Positions 44,845 to 56,999 of a DNA stretch of 64,000 bases are shown here, in pieces. The DNA comes from Epiperipatus broadwayi. Its lineage: Eukaryota; Onychophora; Udeonychophora; Euonychophora; Peripatidae. Every line of letters begins with the position of its first letter. The first letter of the stretch is position 1. The notes under the pieces were generated by a model. The model did not search any database and was not told the DNA's origin. It saw only the letters and a list, made by a program, of their open reading frames with translations. The DNA is taken from assembly GCA_028023455.1 (NCBI GenBank), contig JAQFVV010012507.1, forward strand, positions 1,683,456 through 1,747,455, written 5' to 3'. Position numbers and translations under genes: made by a program.

Positions 44845-46885
44845 TCCGATCCATGCTTCACATCTTCCTATAAACTTAATGAATATTGTAGACCTAAATT
44901 AAGTTTATAGTTCAATATCAGCAGGGTTTTGCATTAGAGTTAAAAATAATTATGCTTATTAAATGTGTATTACAGTTAAATATTTTATTTTAAATAAATT
45001 TCATTCTATTGATAAAAATTGCTTAACCTATTAGTCAAACATACATATATATACATCTAGCGTATATATATGAGTTAATGCAAAATTCTGCTGAAATAAA
45101 ATGCTTATTCTATTGTAAAATAATAATATATTGTTGTTCAAATTTTATTAAAATATTTAGTATGATTTGATTTTGAGATAAGCCTGCCAACATTTTCTAG
45201 AAGAATGTATAGTTTTAATTAGTGAGCCATTCAAGTGTAATTAAAGATGGCCTTCTCTTTCTTTCTTTTTAATTAAGAGAATTCAAACTTTGAAGTAAAA
45301 AAGTTAGAGTAAAAAAGTTAAAGTTATTTTTAGAAAGTGTTGCTTTGAAACAAAGGAGCATGGGGAGGCTTATCAAGATCTCAGATCATACAAACAATGG
45401 AAGGTAGCTGTCAGAGAAAGTATAAATAGTAGGGAGAACAAAAGAGATAAGTATTCAGACTTTTCCTTTTGAATGAGTCAGTTGATTCTGATTTTGCTTG
45501 TGAAGGCGACTTATTAAGATTTTTCTTGCTGTTTTATTCCAAGTTTTCTGGAGAGTACATTCAGATTTCTCTTGGGAGAAATCCTTTAGATTTTGCTTCA
45601 CATTTAGCTGGTGCTTTAAAAAAAAAAAGTTATACAGCTGTCATTTTCAAACAATGGAGAAGTTGGAACCGGCTCAAGTTAAAACCAACCGTATTTTGAG
45701 GAAAATGGATATGCTTGGCTAGGCAAATCATAGCTTTGCCTATCGCCGAGGTTCCTAAATACCATCCAAAATGCCTTAACATCCAATCAATAACCATCTG
45801 AACTCTATGCCGTGTCTGGAGAACTTTTCATGGAAGCCATACTTCATATTTTCATTGTCCGGACAAACACCTATCGTCGGTCGGATCAAGCCACGGACGC
45901 TCGTAGGGAACATCACGGAAAAAGGACGGTATCGTATCTCCTAAATTAAACTATCTCGTATGCTACTTTTGATTCATATTGTCTTATTGTTGTATTGAAT
46001 TATATGTATTTGCTATGTAAACATTTTATGAATTAACCGTAAATATATTTTTGGGATTATCTAGCTATATGTAACCTTTTTACCTTCGCTATTCTTCCTT
46101 AGATTTAGTATCTCGTTGCGGTTAAATTTAATAATTAATTTTTTTTGTCATTTGAAATCACTTTCCAATTTTATTTATGTTGTTAATTAAATCCAAGTCA
46201 GTTTCTTTTGTGTGCCAACTTGATCTTTTTGATAACACCTCTTTTTGTCCGCCATTAGCTTGTCACGTATATTTGATTTAGCTATATACGTTCTAAGTTA
46301 ATTTTAAACCCGGTTTTCGCGCAAAGCCATAAGAAATGCTTTGGAAAGGTTTTATTACCTATCGTACTTTATCGAGAAGATCGAGTTGGAAATTTTTAAT
46401 AAAATTGGGGAAGAAAAGAATTTGACCGCAAACCTATTAACTTGTTTTCTTTTTATTGTCTAATTAGTTTGTTGCAGTAATTTAGGGGAATAGCGGAGGC
46501 CATTAAAGCTTTCTTCATATTTTAAAGCCAGTAATTAAACATTATTTAATTATCAAAAACTTGAGTTTCTTAGTCATATTAAATGCTTTATTTTACTTTT
46601 CAATGATCCAGGCACGCATAACGCAAACACCCACATATTTTAAGTACTTTAAATATTTAGCTTTTAGCTCCTTAGGATTTCCCGTCCATGTCTCTTCCGC
46701 TGTTGCTAAGCTTTGTGGCCGGTTGAAAAAGAATTTATGCGTGGCTCAGATGGTGTTGTTGGTTCGTGAATTAGCCCCGAGAATAGGCGAAATAGGGCAG
46801 AGGTTATTATATTCTTTATTTAATATTTCGCGTATCGTGGCCTCGAGGTACTTTCGCTTAGGACTCGAACTAGGTTAAACCAGCA
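44845..46885. other. 2-kb insertion splitting the LINE, GC- and CpG-richer in its second half
   Basis: The LINE endonuclease side ends near 44840 and LINE sequence resumes near 46890 (DLNEINKKITDILL), so this block is inserted. From about 45700 it has many CpG (for example tatcgccgagg, ggtcggatcaagccacgg) against an AT-rich, CpG-poor surround. It ends near ttaggactcgaactagg. I cannot name the element. It could be an LTR or other transposon, a retrocopy, or host promoter-like DNA. A minus-strand ATG near 46250 (MADKKRCYQK) in good context is followed by a stop and is not called. Confidence 0.6.
45469..45699 (+). CDS. Unassigned ORF with a poly(A)-polymerase-associated-domain-like segment
   Basis: This 76-residue frame contains GDLLRFFLLFYSKFSGEY and IQISLGR. 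These resemble the LLxxFFxFYSxFDF...ISxREG pattern of the PAP/25A-associated domain of nucleotidyltransferases such as TUT1 or MTPAP. PLDFASHLAGAL loosely recalls the PFxLSHN segment that follows in TUT1-like proteins. If real, it is a captured exon or retrocopy inside the insertion. It is not the whole domain, no catalytic domain is present, and the resemblance could be chance. The frame ends at a TGA after KPTVF. Confidence 0.25.
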   Translation: MNESVDSDFACEGDLLRFFLLFYSKFSGEYIQISLGRNPLDFASHLAGALKKKSYTAVIFKQWRSWNRLKLKPTVF

Positions 46886-46889
46886 TACA

Positions 46890-48810
46890 TAATCTGACTG
46901 TCACAATACAGATTTAAATGAAATTAATAAGAAAATAACTGACATACTTCTAAAAATTGCAACAAAGATAGCTGGTAGAAAAAAAGCAACAATTGACCAA
47001 TAAAATTTCTACTGAGACTAGAGAATTTATGTAGAAAAAAAGGAATAGGAAGATATACAAAAATGATGCATTAAAAAGGATTAAATACCTCAAATTTTGT
47101 AAATGGTGTGGAAAAGAATTGAAAAGGATATAAGAAAGTATAACTGTGAACTAGCAAGGAAAGTTGTAGAAGAGAATAAAAGTCTCAAGAGTGTAAAATA
47201 ACATTATGGTATTGGTAGGAAATATATATCTGCAATAAGAAAAAACGATGGAATTATTACTAAAGAGAGAGATGACATAAAATTGGGTAGAAGACTTCTA
47301 TCAAGAATTATATAGTAATAAAGAACAAGTACCTCCTATATCTATTATATCTTCCAAATTTCCCAGAATTTTAAATGAAGAAGTGAGACATGCAATTAAA
47401 TTTATGAAAAAAGGCTCCAGGTAATGACGGAATTATAATTGATATATTAAAAGAAGGAGGTGAAGAAATATAATTTTTTATACCAAATATCTAAATGATA
47501 AAGATATACCAGATGATTGGAAGAATGCAGTATTATTATTAATATTTAAAAAAAGCAAGAAGATATTAGAAATTACAGAACTATCTGCTTTTTATCAGTT
47601 GTATAGAAATTTTTTACCAAGATAATTACAACTCATCTACAGAGAACATTGGATTTCCACCAACCAAGAGAACAAGCTGGATTTAAAAATAGTTTTAGTA
47701 TAGTAGATCATTTCCAGGTATTGAGAGAAGTTATAGAAAGGACAAATGAATATGAGTTGCCATTATGCTTTAGATTTGTAGATTATGAAAAAGCATTTGA
47801 TTCTATAAACATTTTTTCAGTGAGTAAAGCATTGAATCATTAAGGTATATATCGAGGATATTCTCATATTTTAAGGAATATTTATAAAAGTGCAACAGCA
47901 ATAATTAGATTTCATATTGATACTAGGAAAATCAACATTGAGAAAGGTGTAAGACAGGGTGACTTCATATCTCCAAAACTTTTTACAGCAGTACTTCAAG
48001 AAGTATTTTGTGGATTAAAATGGGAAACTAAAGGAATGAAAGTAAATGGAGATTATTTAAGTCATTTAGATTTTGTAGATGATATAGTTTTTGCAAATAA
48101 TGCTTTAATGCTGCAAGAAATGTTGCAGGAGTTATCAGATGAAAGTAGCAACTAGGATTAAAGATAAATGTTAATAAAGACTAAAGGAATGTTTAATGGA
48201 TTTTCTCAAAATATGAAAATAAAGATCGATTATGATGAGTTAGAAGAAGTTAACAGCTACAAATACCTTGGTCAGATTATTAATACAGATGGAAACATAA
48301 TGGATGAAATTAATCATAGAATTAAAATTGATTGGAGCGCTTTTGGTAGAAATAACTTGATACTAAAAGGAAATATGTCTATGTGTTTGAAAATGAAGAT
48401 TTTTAATAAATGTGTTTTACCAGTTCTTACTTATGGATCTGAGACTTGAACACTTAATAGAAGAGCAATATAGAGACTTCAGGCCATTCAAGGACATATG
48501 GAGAGATGCATGTAGGGAGTAATAAGAAGAGATTGAAAATGCAATATATGAGTAAGAGAACAAACAGATGTTATTGACTTCATTGAAAAAATTAAAAGAC
48601 TGAACGTATTACTAGAAGAGATGATAATAGATGGACAAGTGAAGTCTTAAACTGGATTCCGATAGATTGTAAAAGACTCAGAAAAAGACCACATGTGAGA
48701 TGGATGGATGAAATAAGAAAGGGTACAGGGGTGATGTGGAGAAGAGAAGCTAAAGATCAGAGAAGATGGATTGAACTTGGAGAGACCTTCATCCTGCAAT
48801 AGATTGATAA
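46890..48810 (+). pseudogene. RTE-like LINE, reverse transcriptase half
   Basis: It continues the LINE of 43660-44840. Translation in several frames gives the linker DLNEINKKITDILLKIATKIAG, then HQPREQAGF and FVDYEKAFDSI (motif A, near 47790). IEKGVRQGDFISPKLF follows (motif B, near 47940), then LDFVDDIVFANN (catalytic FVDD, near 48070), VNSYKYLGQIINTDG and KCVLPVLTYGSET with the thumb and C-terminal region. Stops and frameshifts occur throughout. Motif order and the YKYLGQ/LPVLTYGSET pattern fit an RTE-like endonuclease-reverse transcriptase. It ends near 48810 in a GATGAT-containing tail. Confidence 0.88.
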
Positions 48811-51800
48811 TGGTTGATGCTGATGATGAATAAATGTCTATGTATGCGTATGTGATTTATTATTTATTTATTAAAAAATATTTTATTTGAATAGAGAATG
48901 GGCATTTTCCAAAGCAGTTGTTAATAGTTTTTTTTTTTACAGAACATTTAGCATTAAATCCAGAGTAATATAAAAATAATCTAATCTTAAATAATTCTAA
49001 ACAAATTATATAATCATTTTGATTGCTTTTTATGAAAGATTTTTATTTAACAGAGATTTTTATTCTGTGAAATTATTATGGCAGTTTTTAACATTTATTT
49101 ACGTTTTATTTTACAAGTCATAAATATTGAAATGAATAAGTTTTAGATCAAATTTATTCTATTAAAATTATTCAGTACTGCAGTTGAATAATTTTCAGGA
49201 CTGAAATATATTAGTAGATTACACATAAAAAGAAACGAAATTTTTTTAATATATCACAATTTTTTTTAAGAATGTATATATATTTGTTATTTTTTTTAAA
49301 AATTATGATTAAATTGTTTTTATCATAATTTCATTGATGAATTGGAAAACACAATTTTTGGCCCAAATAATAAACTAATAGTAACTACAAATAAAAACAA
49401 CTACAAAAAACAACAAAAAACGCTAGTCATCATTGCTAGTTTGACATTGCTTTCGAAGTAACATCTAGCAAAAAATATTATTCAGTTAATGTTCTAATTT
49501 TTTAAATAAATAGACTGATATGCAAAGATAATATTTTAAAAATCACACACATATACACACAAATTCATTTATCATGTTTCAATGAATGAAGGAGAAACCA
49601 ATAATCATCTAATTAGTTAAATGCCATATGATAATGATTTAAGAGTTTCCTTACATATTTTGCCTTTTAATTAAGAAAGGTAATGTAATATTTACTAATT
49701 AGTAAGTGAATGGGTAACTATTTGACTACAGTTACCTGAAAGAAATACAAATTTCTGGCACTTGAAAAAATGAAAAAAAAAACCAAAACAAAACCTGGCA
49801 TTACATTTTATATTATGGGCATGGCAGATAATGCACAAACCATTCTACAATTAGATTTTTATATATTATTGCAGAGCAAAAGATTTTTCCAATAATTCTT
49901 CACAAAAATTTGTCACAATCTATAATTTTCAGACTATATATTATTTTCATCATTTTACCTTAAGAAGGGTTTTTTCCCCTATAGTTATTTATTTCTTGAT
50001 ATTAATTACATCAGGTATGATTTAATGGTATTCTTAGTTTTCTACTTGGAAGACATGTAAAGCTATGTGAAAAATGTAGCAATATCAGCTGAGATTATAC
50101 TGAGGAATAAATATTTTTTTCCATGTAAATGTTATCTTTTAAAAACTTTTTTATAATGATTTGTAACTGATGTAAAGATTTTCCTGCATATTTTTTATCA
50201 ATATTACATTTCATACATTTTAATGAGCACAATAATCCAAAGATTGATTCAGGTAAATACTTGAATTGATTTCCACCTGAAGAAATTATAAAGTTAAGTT
50301 CAATCATTTGAATTAATTGGATTGATTTTCACCTAAGGATAATAAAAGACTAAGTTTGATCCTTTGAATTTAAGTCAGCAAGTCACTTAAATTATCAAAT
50401 ATTAGTTAATCTCCTGAATATTTGATCATACAATTATTTTGTTACTATTATCTATTAACATTCATAATTTTGAGGCCCTTTGAGAATTCGTATATTAATA
50501 TTCTGTGTGAAATACACTGCTGTATTGTATTGTATTTGAAATACTAAAAAAAAAATAATAATCATTTTATAAAAAATAATATAATCAAGTATAATCACCT
50601 GCTTTGCAAAAAGCTTTTTTTTTCTCACCAGGTAATATATGTATATATGTCACAAGCATTAATAAATAACATATTTGTTATTAAAGAATTAGCAATGATT
50701 AAATATATATGTATTTATAATTGCTGTACTCAGAATTTGTGAGGGAACAAAAAATCCCTCCAAAGATATACTTTTAGAGATGTGCAAATTATCACATTTG
50801 TTTTATTCATTGCAAACATTAGCATAAAACTATAATATCAACATATTGCTTAAACAGTTTTTAAAAGTGACACTGTATGAATATTTCATTTATACTATTT
50901 AGGACACACATGACAGCATTTCATAACTCTACATATTAATATAATAAACATAATAAAAGTTATTTTATTAAAAAAAAAAACATAATAAAATTTTTCAATG
51001 AATAGAAGGAAGCTTTGAAAATTATTGATTAAAATTATTTGATAGGCTAAACATTTATTAGTGAATTATTTGTTTTCAAAGTCATAATATTAAATGATTT
51101 CTTGTGGGAGGGAATAAAAACAGGTGACACTTTTTAACTAAGATTATGCAACCAATAATTTTTTTCAAATACCTGACAAAGTTCAAAAGCTACAGGTATA
51201 AAATATTTGAAGGACATTTCCTGCAGTCACCACATTTTTATATTGAATCTGAATTATCATATGCAAAAAAAACAACAAAAACAACAAAAACGTCATCCTC
51301 TTTTACATTACATTAAAGTAACCTTCATAACTATAAAGGACACGTATTTCTTTTAGATGTGAATGACCCATATGATTCAATTTCATTTTTAATTTACTTA
51401 AATCATAATAAATGTTTTGTTCTTTAGATTTCTAACTTGCTTAAGTTTTGGAAGAAATGATATTTATAATTTTGTAAAGAAAAGGGAGAAAAAGTATACA
51501 AATAATTAAATTTATGACTAAAATATAGAACAGTGACTCTCAAAAATATAAAGTTTAATTTAGTTATTTATTTCTAATGTGTAAGTTTTAATTATAACTA
51601 ATTCTTAAACCATGGTTTTTTTTCTCTTCATTATATTAAGTATTATATGGGAAAAACCCCCCAATGCTTGTTTACTGGTTCATATATGTCCTATTACAAT
51701 GAAATCTATCATTATGTAAGAAGATGGAGAACAAAAATGATATATAAAGAATAGCCTTAATAGTGTTATAGATAAAAAAAAAAAGACTATTCATTAAAAT

Positions 51801-53142
51801 ACATATAAAGTACAATTAAGATTTTATAATATATGCGTGTTTATATAACTTTAGTAACATATAATATTAATATTGATTAAATATTTATGTAATTTTTATA
51901 TTCATATTCATAATATTTATTTTAATTTTATAAATAATGATATAAGTGGAAAGATTTTTAAGATCATTGTTTAAGATTTTCTATATTTAAAAAAAAAAAA
52001 AAATTTGAAGGTATTAATTCCAGATAATAATCTGATTGTCATTTGTTTTGGCAAACATTTCATGTCAATTTCAAGTCCAAACAACAGACTTAGAACAATT
52101 CAGGATCTCTATCACAATGTTGTAAACAGGATGTACATACTGAAGATATGATGCAGTGTTAGGATGCTATTTCTTGAAATGTTTTACTTTTGTCAGTGAT
52201 TTATGAGTCTTTGCAATGTTAACACAACATCAGGATAATCTTTCGAAAAAATTTAGCATTGAAAAATGCATTTAAGGCTGTAAATACTAAATGTTATTAG
52301 AGTTATTGTTCCATATCAAAATCATTTATATTAATGCAAAAGTTATTAAAACAAATATAGAACTATAACAGAACAAAAAAAAAACTACAGAAATAGATTA
52401 TGATAAATCAGAATAACAGTTGGAACTGACAAAATTAATATGTATACAAATACTTGCAAATTAAAAGTCAAAGATTAGTGTATTAAATAAACAACAGAAC
52501 TGTAGATCTTTTCATTTTTGTTTTCTTAAATTATGCTTATGGAAAAGAGTTAAATAAGGATTGTATTTTTTCAATGACTGAAATGATAAAATGGCAATAT
52601 AATGAATAATGAAGTTAGTAAAAAATAGTTTCTATATGAAGCTGGTTTTGGAACCAAAAATTTTAAATGTCATTGGAAAGTCATTTTTGGGGAAAGGCCT
52701 CTTTTACAGAAACAGTGAAGGAGAAGGAATTAGTCACTAGACTTTCCAAATATCAGATAATGAGAGATTTATCTGCTTTTATACCAAGTTGAAAGTAGAT
52801 CATTTATCAATCAATATTAGATTATTCGCTGTGTTGGCTACCTGAAAGAACAATGCTAATTGTGTTTGTAATCAAACACTCAGTTATAACTTTAGCTAAC
52901 TGAGGCACTAAACACTATATTATGAAGCTTTTTCACACAAAGATTTTGACACATATATAAATTCTTTATAATAGTTATATTCTTTATACATTGTTCATTT
53001 TTACATAGTGTTGTACATGCAATAATTTTTTTATTTTAAATCGCTAGACAGATCATTTAAAATGATGTTAATATTTTAATATAAGAATTTTTCTATAGTA
53101 CAGGCTTTTTCATACCTGCATTCCAATATGTAATATATAGGG
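48811..53142. other. AT-rich DNA, no gene seen
   Basis: More than 4 kb of AT-rich sequence with A-rich stretches containing CAACAAAAA words near 49410 and 51270, possibly tails of old retroposons. No coding region is recognised. Confidence 0.5.
50255..50382 (+). repeat. Imperfect tandem duplication, about 60-bp unit
   Basis: The ordered words gaattgatttccacctgaag, aaagttaagttcaatc and tttgaatt recur as gattgattttcacctaagga, aagactaagtttgatc and tttgaattt immediately downstream. Two diverged copies, no coding function. Confidence 0.65.
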
Positions 53143-53535
53143 AGTTTGACCTCAGACTTTCACAAGACCCTCAACTATCCATCTCATACTGCTGACACAC
53201 ATGTCAAAAAGATAAACAATCACTAATATACGTATTTCGTACTAAATCAGCACTTGTCAGTTGATCCAGATTATTATCTCCACACATACATACAATCAAT
53301 GCTCAGCTCATATTAAGATAGACAATCTTCATACATTATTAATGGACAAGCTTCAATCCACTCCACCCCACAACTCTTCAGCCGTCCATTTCATTGAAAA
53401 TCTGATGATGGAACGCTCAAATCCCACATTGATGCCAACCTTCTCATTCTACCCATGTTGACCATAAGTTACTCTGGCCCCTCATGTTTAGGACATAATC
53501 TATTTACATACATAATCCATGTACATACATATATA
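53143..53535 (-). mobile_element. SINE/retrozyme unit, long form, minus strand
   Basis: Read on the minus strand, this matches the 36.7-kb unit in order. There is a body with catcatcagattttcaatg and ggctgaagagttg, then tgtatgtatgtgtggagataa, a hammerhead fold, and a tRNA-like segment whose B-box equivalent is near 53150 (ctgaggtcaaactccc on the minus strand). It is clearly diverged from the other copy, indicating separate old insertions of one family. The frame at 53261-53461 is an artefact of the repeat. Confidence 0.75.
53215..53275 (-). ncRNA. Hammerhead ribozyme-like fold, copy D
   Basis: On the minus strand the first box reads ctgacaa (one base from CUGANGA). Stem II is gtgctgatttagtac, the second box is an intact GAAA, and the stem III segment is the palindrome atacgtat followed by A. 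Stem I pairing is weaker than in copies A-C. This copy keeps the GAAA box that B and C have lost, while B and C keep the CUGAUGA box lost here, so both boxes were probably intact in the ancestor. Confidence 0.6.
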
Positions 53536-54399
53536 TTTTTAATTTTTTATTTTAAATATATATATATCGATTGATGTTAATATTTTAATTTTTTGTTTTA
53601 ATTATATAAATTTTTATATGTAGAAGACAAACTTGAAATTTTTTTTAGTTTGTTCATTTGTTCTTCATGTTATAAAAATAACTTGTTAATTTTTTTTAAA
53701 ATTGAGGTCAGTCTTTTTTAAAAATTTGATTATTTTAAATGTGATTTTTTTATATTAGGTATATAATTTACACTAGCAATTTTTATTGGTGTGACGTAAA
53801 ACGTTTATGTATATTTTTGTATTATAGTGTGCAAAATTTTAGGGTTATTTTTCCAAAGCAAGAAAAATAAAATAAACCTCTCCTAAATGCCCTTAAAGAA
53901 TAAATAGATTAGAATGAATATTTTTTTTTTACACAGCCATTGATCACACAACCCCCCCCCCAAAAAAAAAAAAAAAAAAAAACGTCAATTAAAAAGATCA
54001 AAGAAAAATTTGCTGATATTCTACACTTTTGAAATTTTAAATTAAATAAATGAAGGGTGGCTTATGTAGAAAGATGCATTAACTAATTTTTTATTTTTTG
54101 AAAAATTAACATTGATCAATAGAAAATAAATAATTTTATTTTTTATATATGTATTTCTTCATGATTTTTTAAAATTACTTTAATTTATAATGAAACTTTT
54201 TCTTAAATAAAACATTGTTATATGATTTAAAGGACAATGAATTCATGTTTAGCTTCCCTTTTTTTAAAAAATTAAATAATATTAAACAAAGTTTAAAAAT
54301 ATAATAAAGCAAATTATAAAATTTTCTACTTCATCATTTGGATTGATTACATTTCAATTTCAGTAAAATTTAAATCATGCTATTGTAAATGTTGCTGTG
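53536..54399. other. AT-rich DNA, no gene seen
   Basis: AT-rich spacer with T-runs and one C-run/A-run tract. Confidence 0.55.
53951..53981 (+). repeat. C-run followed by A-run
   Basis: About ten C followed by about twenty A, the same arrangement as at 10683-10705. Confidence 0.9.
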
Positions 54400-54479
54400 T
54401 TGGAGAGAAAAGGGGGTCACACCATGTGATATACCCTTGATTTTTATGGTAGAGGCACCACTCATTATATCATTTAGAG

Positions 54480-54934
54480 GAGTAGCACCTGAATGCTTTT
54501 TATGCAAGTGACGGGATCATTTAATTCATGATTGCCCAGGGAGAATATGTATAAGATCTGGAGACAAGAAATTCCATTTCCATAGATGTAACTACCGTAA
54601 TAAAAACTCTGAAATAAACAGAAATAATTTTGAATTGATACCAGATACACCCTCAATTTCTACAAATATTCAAAACCTAACAGAATCAGCATGGGAAAGA
54701 GATGAAAGCATGGCTTCTAATAATCAGCCTGAACTATTTATTAACACTTCTGCCCTAACAATTCCACAGATGCAAATTGATGCTATAACAGGTGACTCAG
54801 ACAAGAATGAAGAAATAATTCCAAGCTTGGGATGTCCATCTGTGAGTTCTACCCCCCTCCTCCACTGGAAGAAAGAAAACAGGGTCACAAAAAAGGGAAA
54901 CCAAGAGAATGGCAGACAGAAAACAAGATTCTGA
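54480..54934 (+). pseudogene. LINE ORF1 C-terminal part with CCHC zinc knuckle
   Basis: From about 54485 the frame reads ECFLCK, a stop, then RDHLIHDCPGR, which fits a CX2CX4HX4C knuckle typical of nucleic-acid-binding ORF1 proteins. It is followed by a hydrophilic tail in an open frame (54635-54934) rich in Ser, Thr, Asn and Lys. A second basic frame (54964-55263) carries on after a frameshift. ORF1 proteins bind LINE RNA as chaperones. Confidence 0.65.
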
Positions 54935-55596
54935 AGTTTATATAAATTCACCCAAAATGTCTGATGCGTTCACAGATCAGACACAGAGAACTCAAACCCA
55001 AGGATGATCAAAAGCAAAAAATAAAAAAAAAGCGACCTAGACTCAATGTGAGAAGAAATAAAGAAAACAAATCAATAAATATAGAAAATAGTGGGTGTGA
55101 AGATCCATTGTCAACTTCTTCAACAAAAAAACTTGAAATGGAAAATGACATAGGGTACAAGGGAGAAATAGGCCGAGAAAAAACATTAACTAAAAGAATT
55201 AGTCCCACTGAAGGTTCAGCTATCCCAACAGACCATTTGAAGATTTTGGAATCTCACAAATGACGAAATGCCTGCAGATGTAGATCAAGCCCAAATTCAA
55301 GAAGATGGATCATAAGGTGATTCATCACACTGGACATCGTAATGGATGTGATGTTTATGAACAACTTGAAAGTTCACAATTATGGCCTACTTATTGATAT
55401 ACATCATAATATAATACTGAAACACTGCTTCCAAAAAATGAATCAATCAACTAGTCTATGGGCAGTTGTCTTAATGCTGATGCTAATCATAAAAAACTTT
55501 TACAAATTTTATATACTATTATTCATATAATGTGAAATTTGAACTAGAAAATAGTGGTTGGTGTTCAGAAGGGAAGAGTCAATACCCAGAATTTAA

Positions 55597-55830
55597 TGAA
55601 GATTAAAATAGTGGGAATAAATGTAAGGGGTCTGAATCCAACCAACAGAACCGTTGCTATCAAAAATTGACTAATCAAGGAAGCACCAAATATTGTCTGC
55701 CTATCAGAAATGAAAATTCATACCAACATGGATCACAGAATTGGCCAAATACTTGATCCTTTTGGATATATCAATTTTCATATAGGATCATCAGCAGCCA
55801 GGAGGGGTGGGGTTTTTGATTAATAAAAAT
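55597..55830 (+). pseudogene. LINE ORF2 endonuclease N-terminal fragment
   Basis: Translation gives IKIVGINVRGLNPTNRT (the N-terminal strand with catalytic Asn, INVRGLN), then NIVCLSEMKIHTN, the LQE/SET-type catalytic Glu motif. FGYINFHIGSSAARRGGV follows, the glycine-rich turn. This is the start of an L1/Tx1-type AP endonuclease; the rest is too decayed to follow. The domain would nick target DNA for target-primed reverse transcription. Confidence 0.75.
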
Positions 55831-56999
55831 TTGGGGCCATCCAAATTTAAATTAATATCCATGGACCATAATTGTCTTATCCTAAATGTAAAAACCAAAA
55901 ACATTACATTTTCATATTATTTATCTATATCTGCAGAATAAAGAATCAGTAATTTTAAAAGTAATATACAAGATCAACAGATTCCTCCTGCTCAGGGCCG
56001 GCCATCCTCTCTGGAGATCTTTAATTTACCATACGAGACATTTCATAAAAATATATCCATTTAATTAATAGGGGGTTTATGTGTGCTCAGGGTTTTTTCT
56101 CCCTCTGGCAAGTACGTATTCTGTACCAAAAAAAGTAAAACCTTGATTGATCTGTTATATTACACCCCAGACCTTCATTTTCTAATTGAGAAAGTTGGTG
56201 GTCTTTGCAGACCACCTGGCCTTGAAGGTCTGCACCTAAGTAAAAAGTGCTGCCCAAGACCCTGATGGACTTATGAAAACAACTAGGATGCTTTACAAAG
56301 TCCATGCCTCAGCAACGGTTGTCTTAGAGATATATATTTATCTCCAGAAAATTAACATTTTAAACCTGCCACCAGTTGAAGCATGGATCAGAATTATTGA
56401 AATAATAAAGATCCATCATTAAATTTTACACAAGAAACCAAAAAGAACCAGTCAAGCTCATGCAAGATTTAAACAATATACAAAATAGGATGAATTCAGA
56501 CCCAAGTATAATGGGCAACACAAAATTAATTTTAGAATTGAAAGAAAAATACAAAGATACATAAAGGGCACTAATGCAATTTATTGCTATCAAAAGGACA
56601 GACATTTTTCTTGCCAACTGTCACTGCTGAACAAAAAGCTTTATTTAATGGGCAGTAGGCATGGGAAAAACCCAAGTTACACTGGTGTCCCTCTTATTTT
56701 TTGTGCAATTCTAGATAGGCACTGCAATGTTGATGAAAATTCATCATCACTTTGAAGAGAAATTACAGAAAGGTACGGCACAACAAATAAGACAAGATTA
56801 CAGTGTAAACAGTGACAGGATTACAGAAGCAAAGATTATCCAAAAGTTAAAATCCATTCACGATAGTTTAGCACCCAGGATCACATATGGTACTTAAATT
56901 CATGTTTCCGCACTTCAATCACTTCACCATTTCCAATAATTAAAAACATGATTGATGAAATATCTAAGGGATGCATGGATATACAAAGCCTTTATTCAA

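Noticed and set aside
46240-46262. Minus-strand ATG in good context (MADKKRCYQK) inside the CpG-rich insertion
   Set aside because: The frame stops after about 22 codons with no convincing splice donor, so it cannot be supported as a gene start.
49400-51300. CAACAAAAA-rich stretches as retroposon tails
   Set aside because: No identifiable body or target duplication next to them, so only noted as simple sequence.
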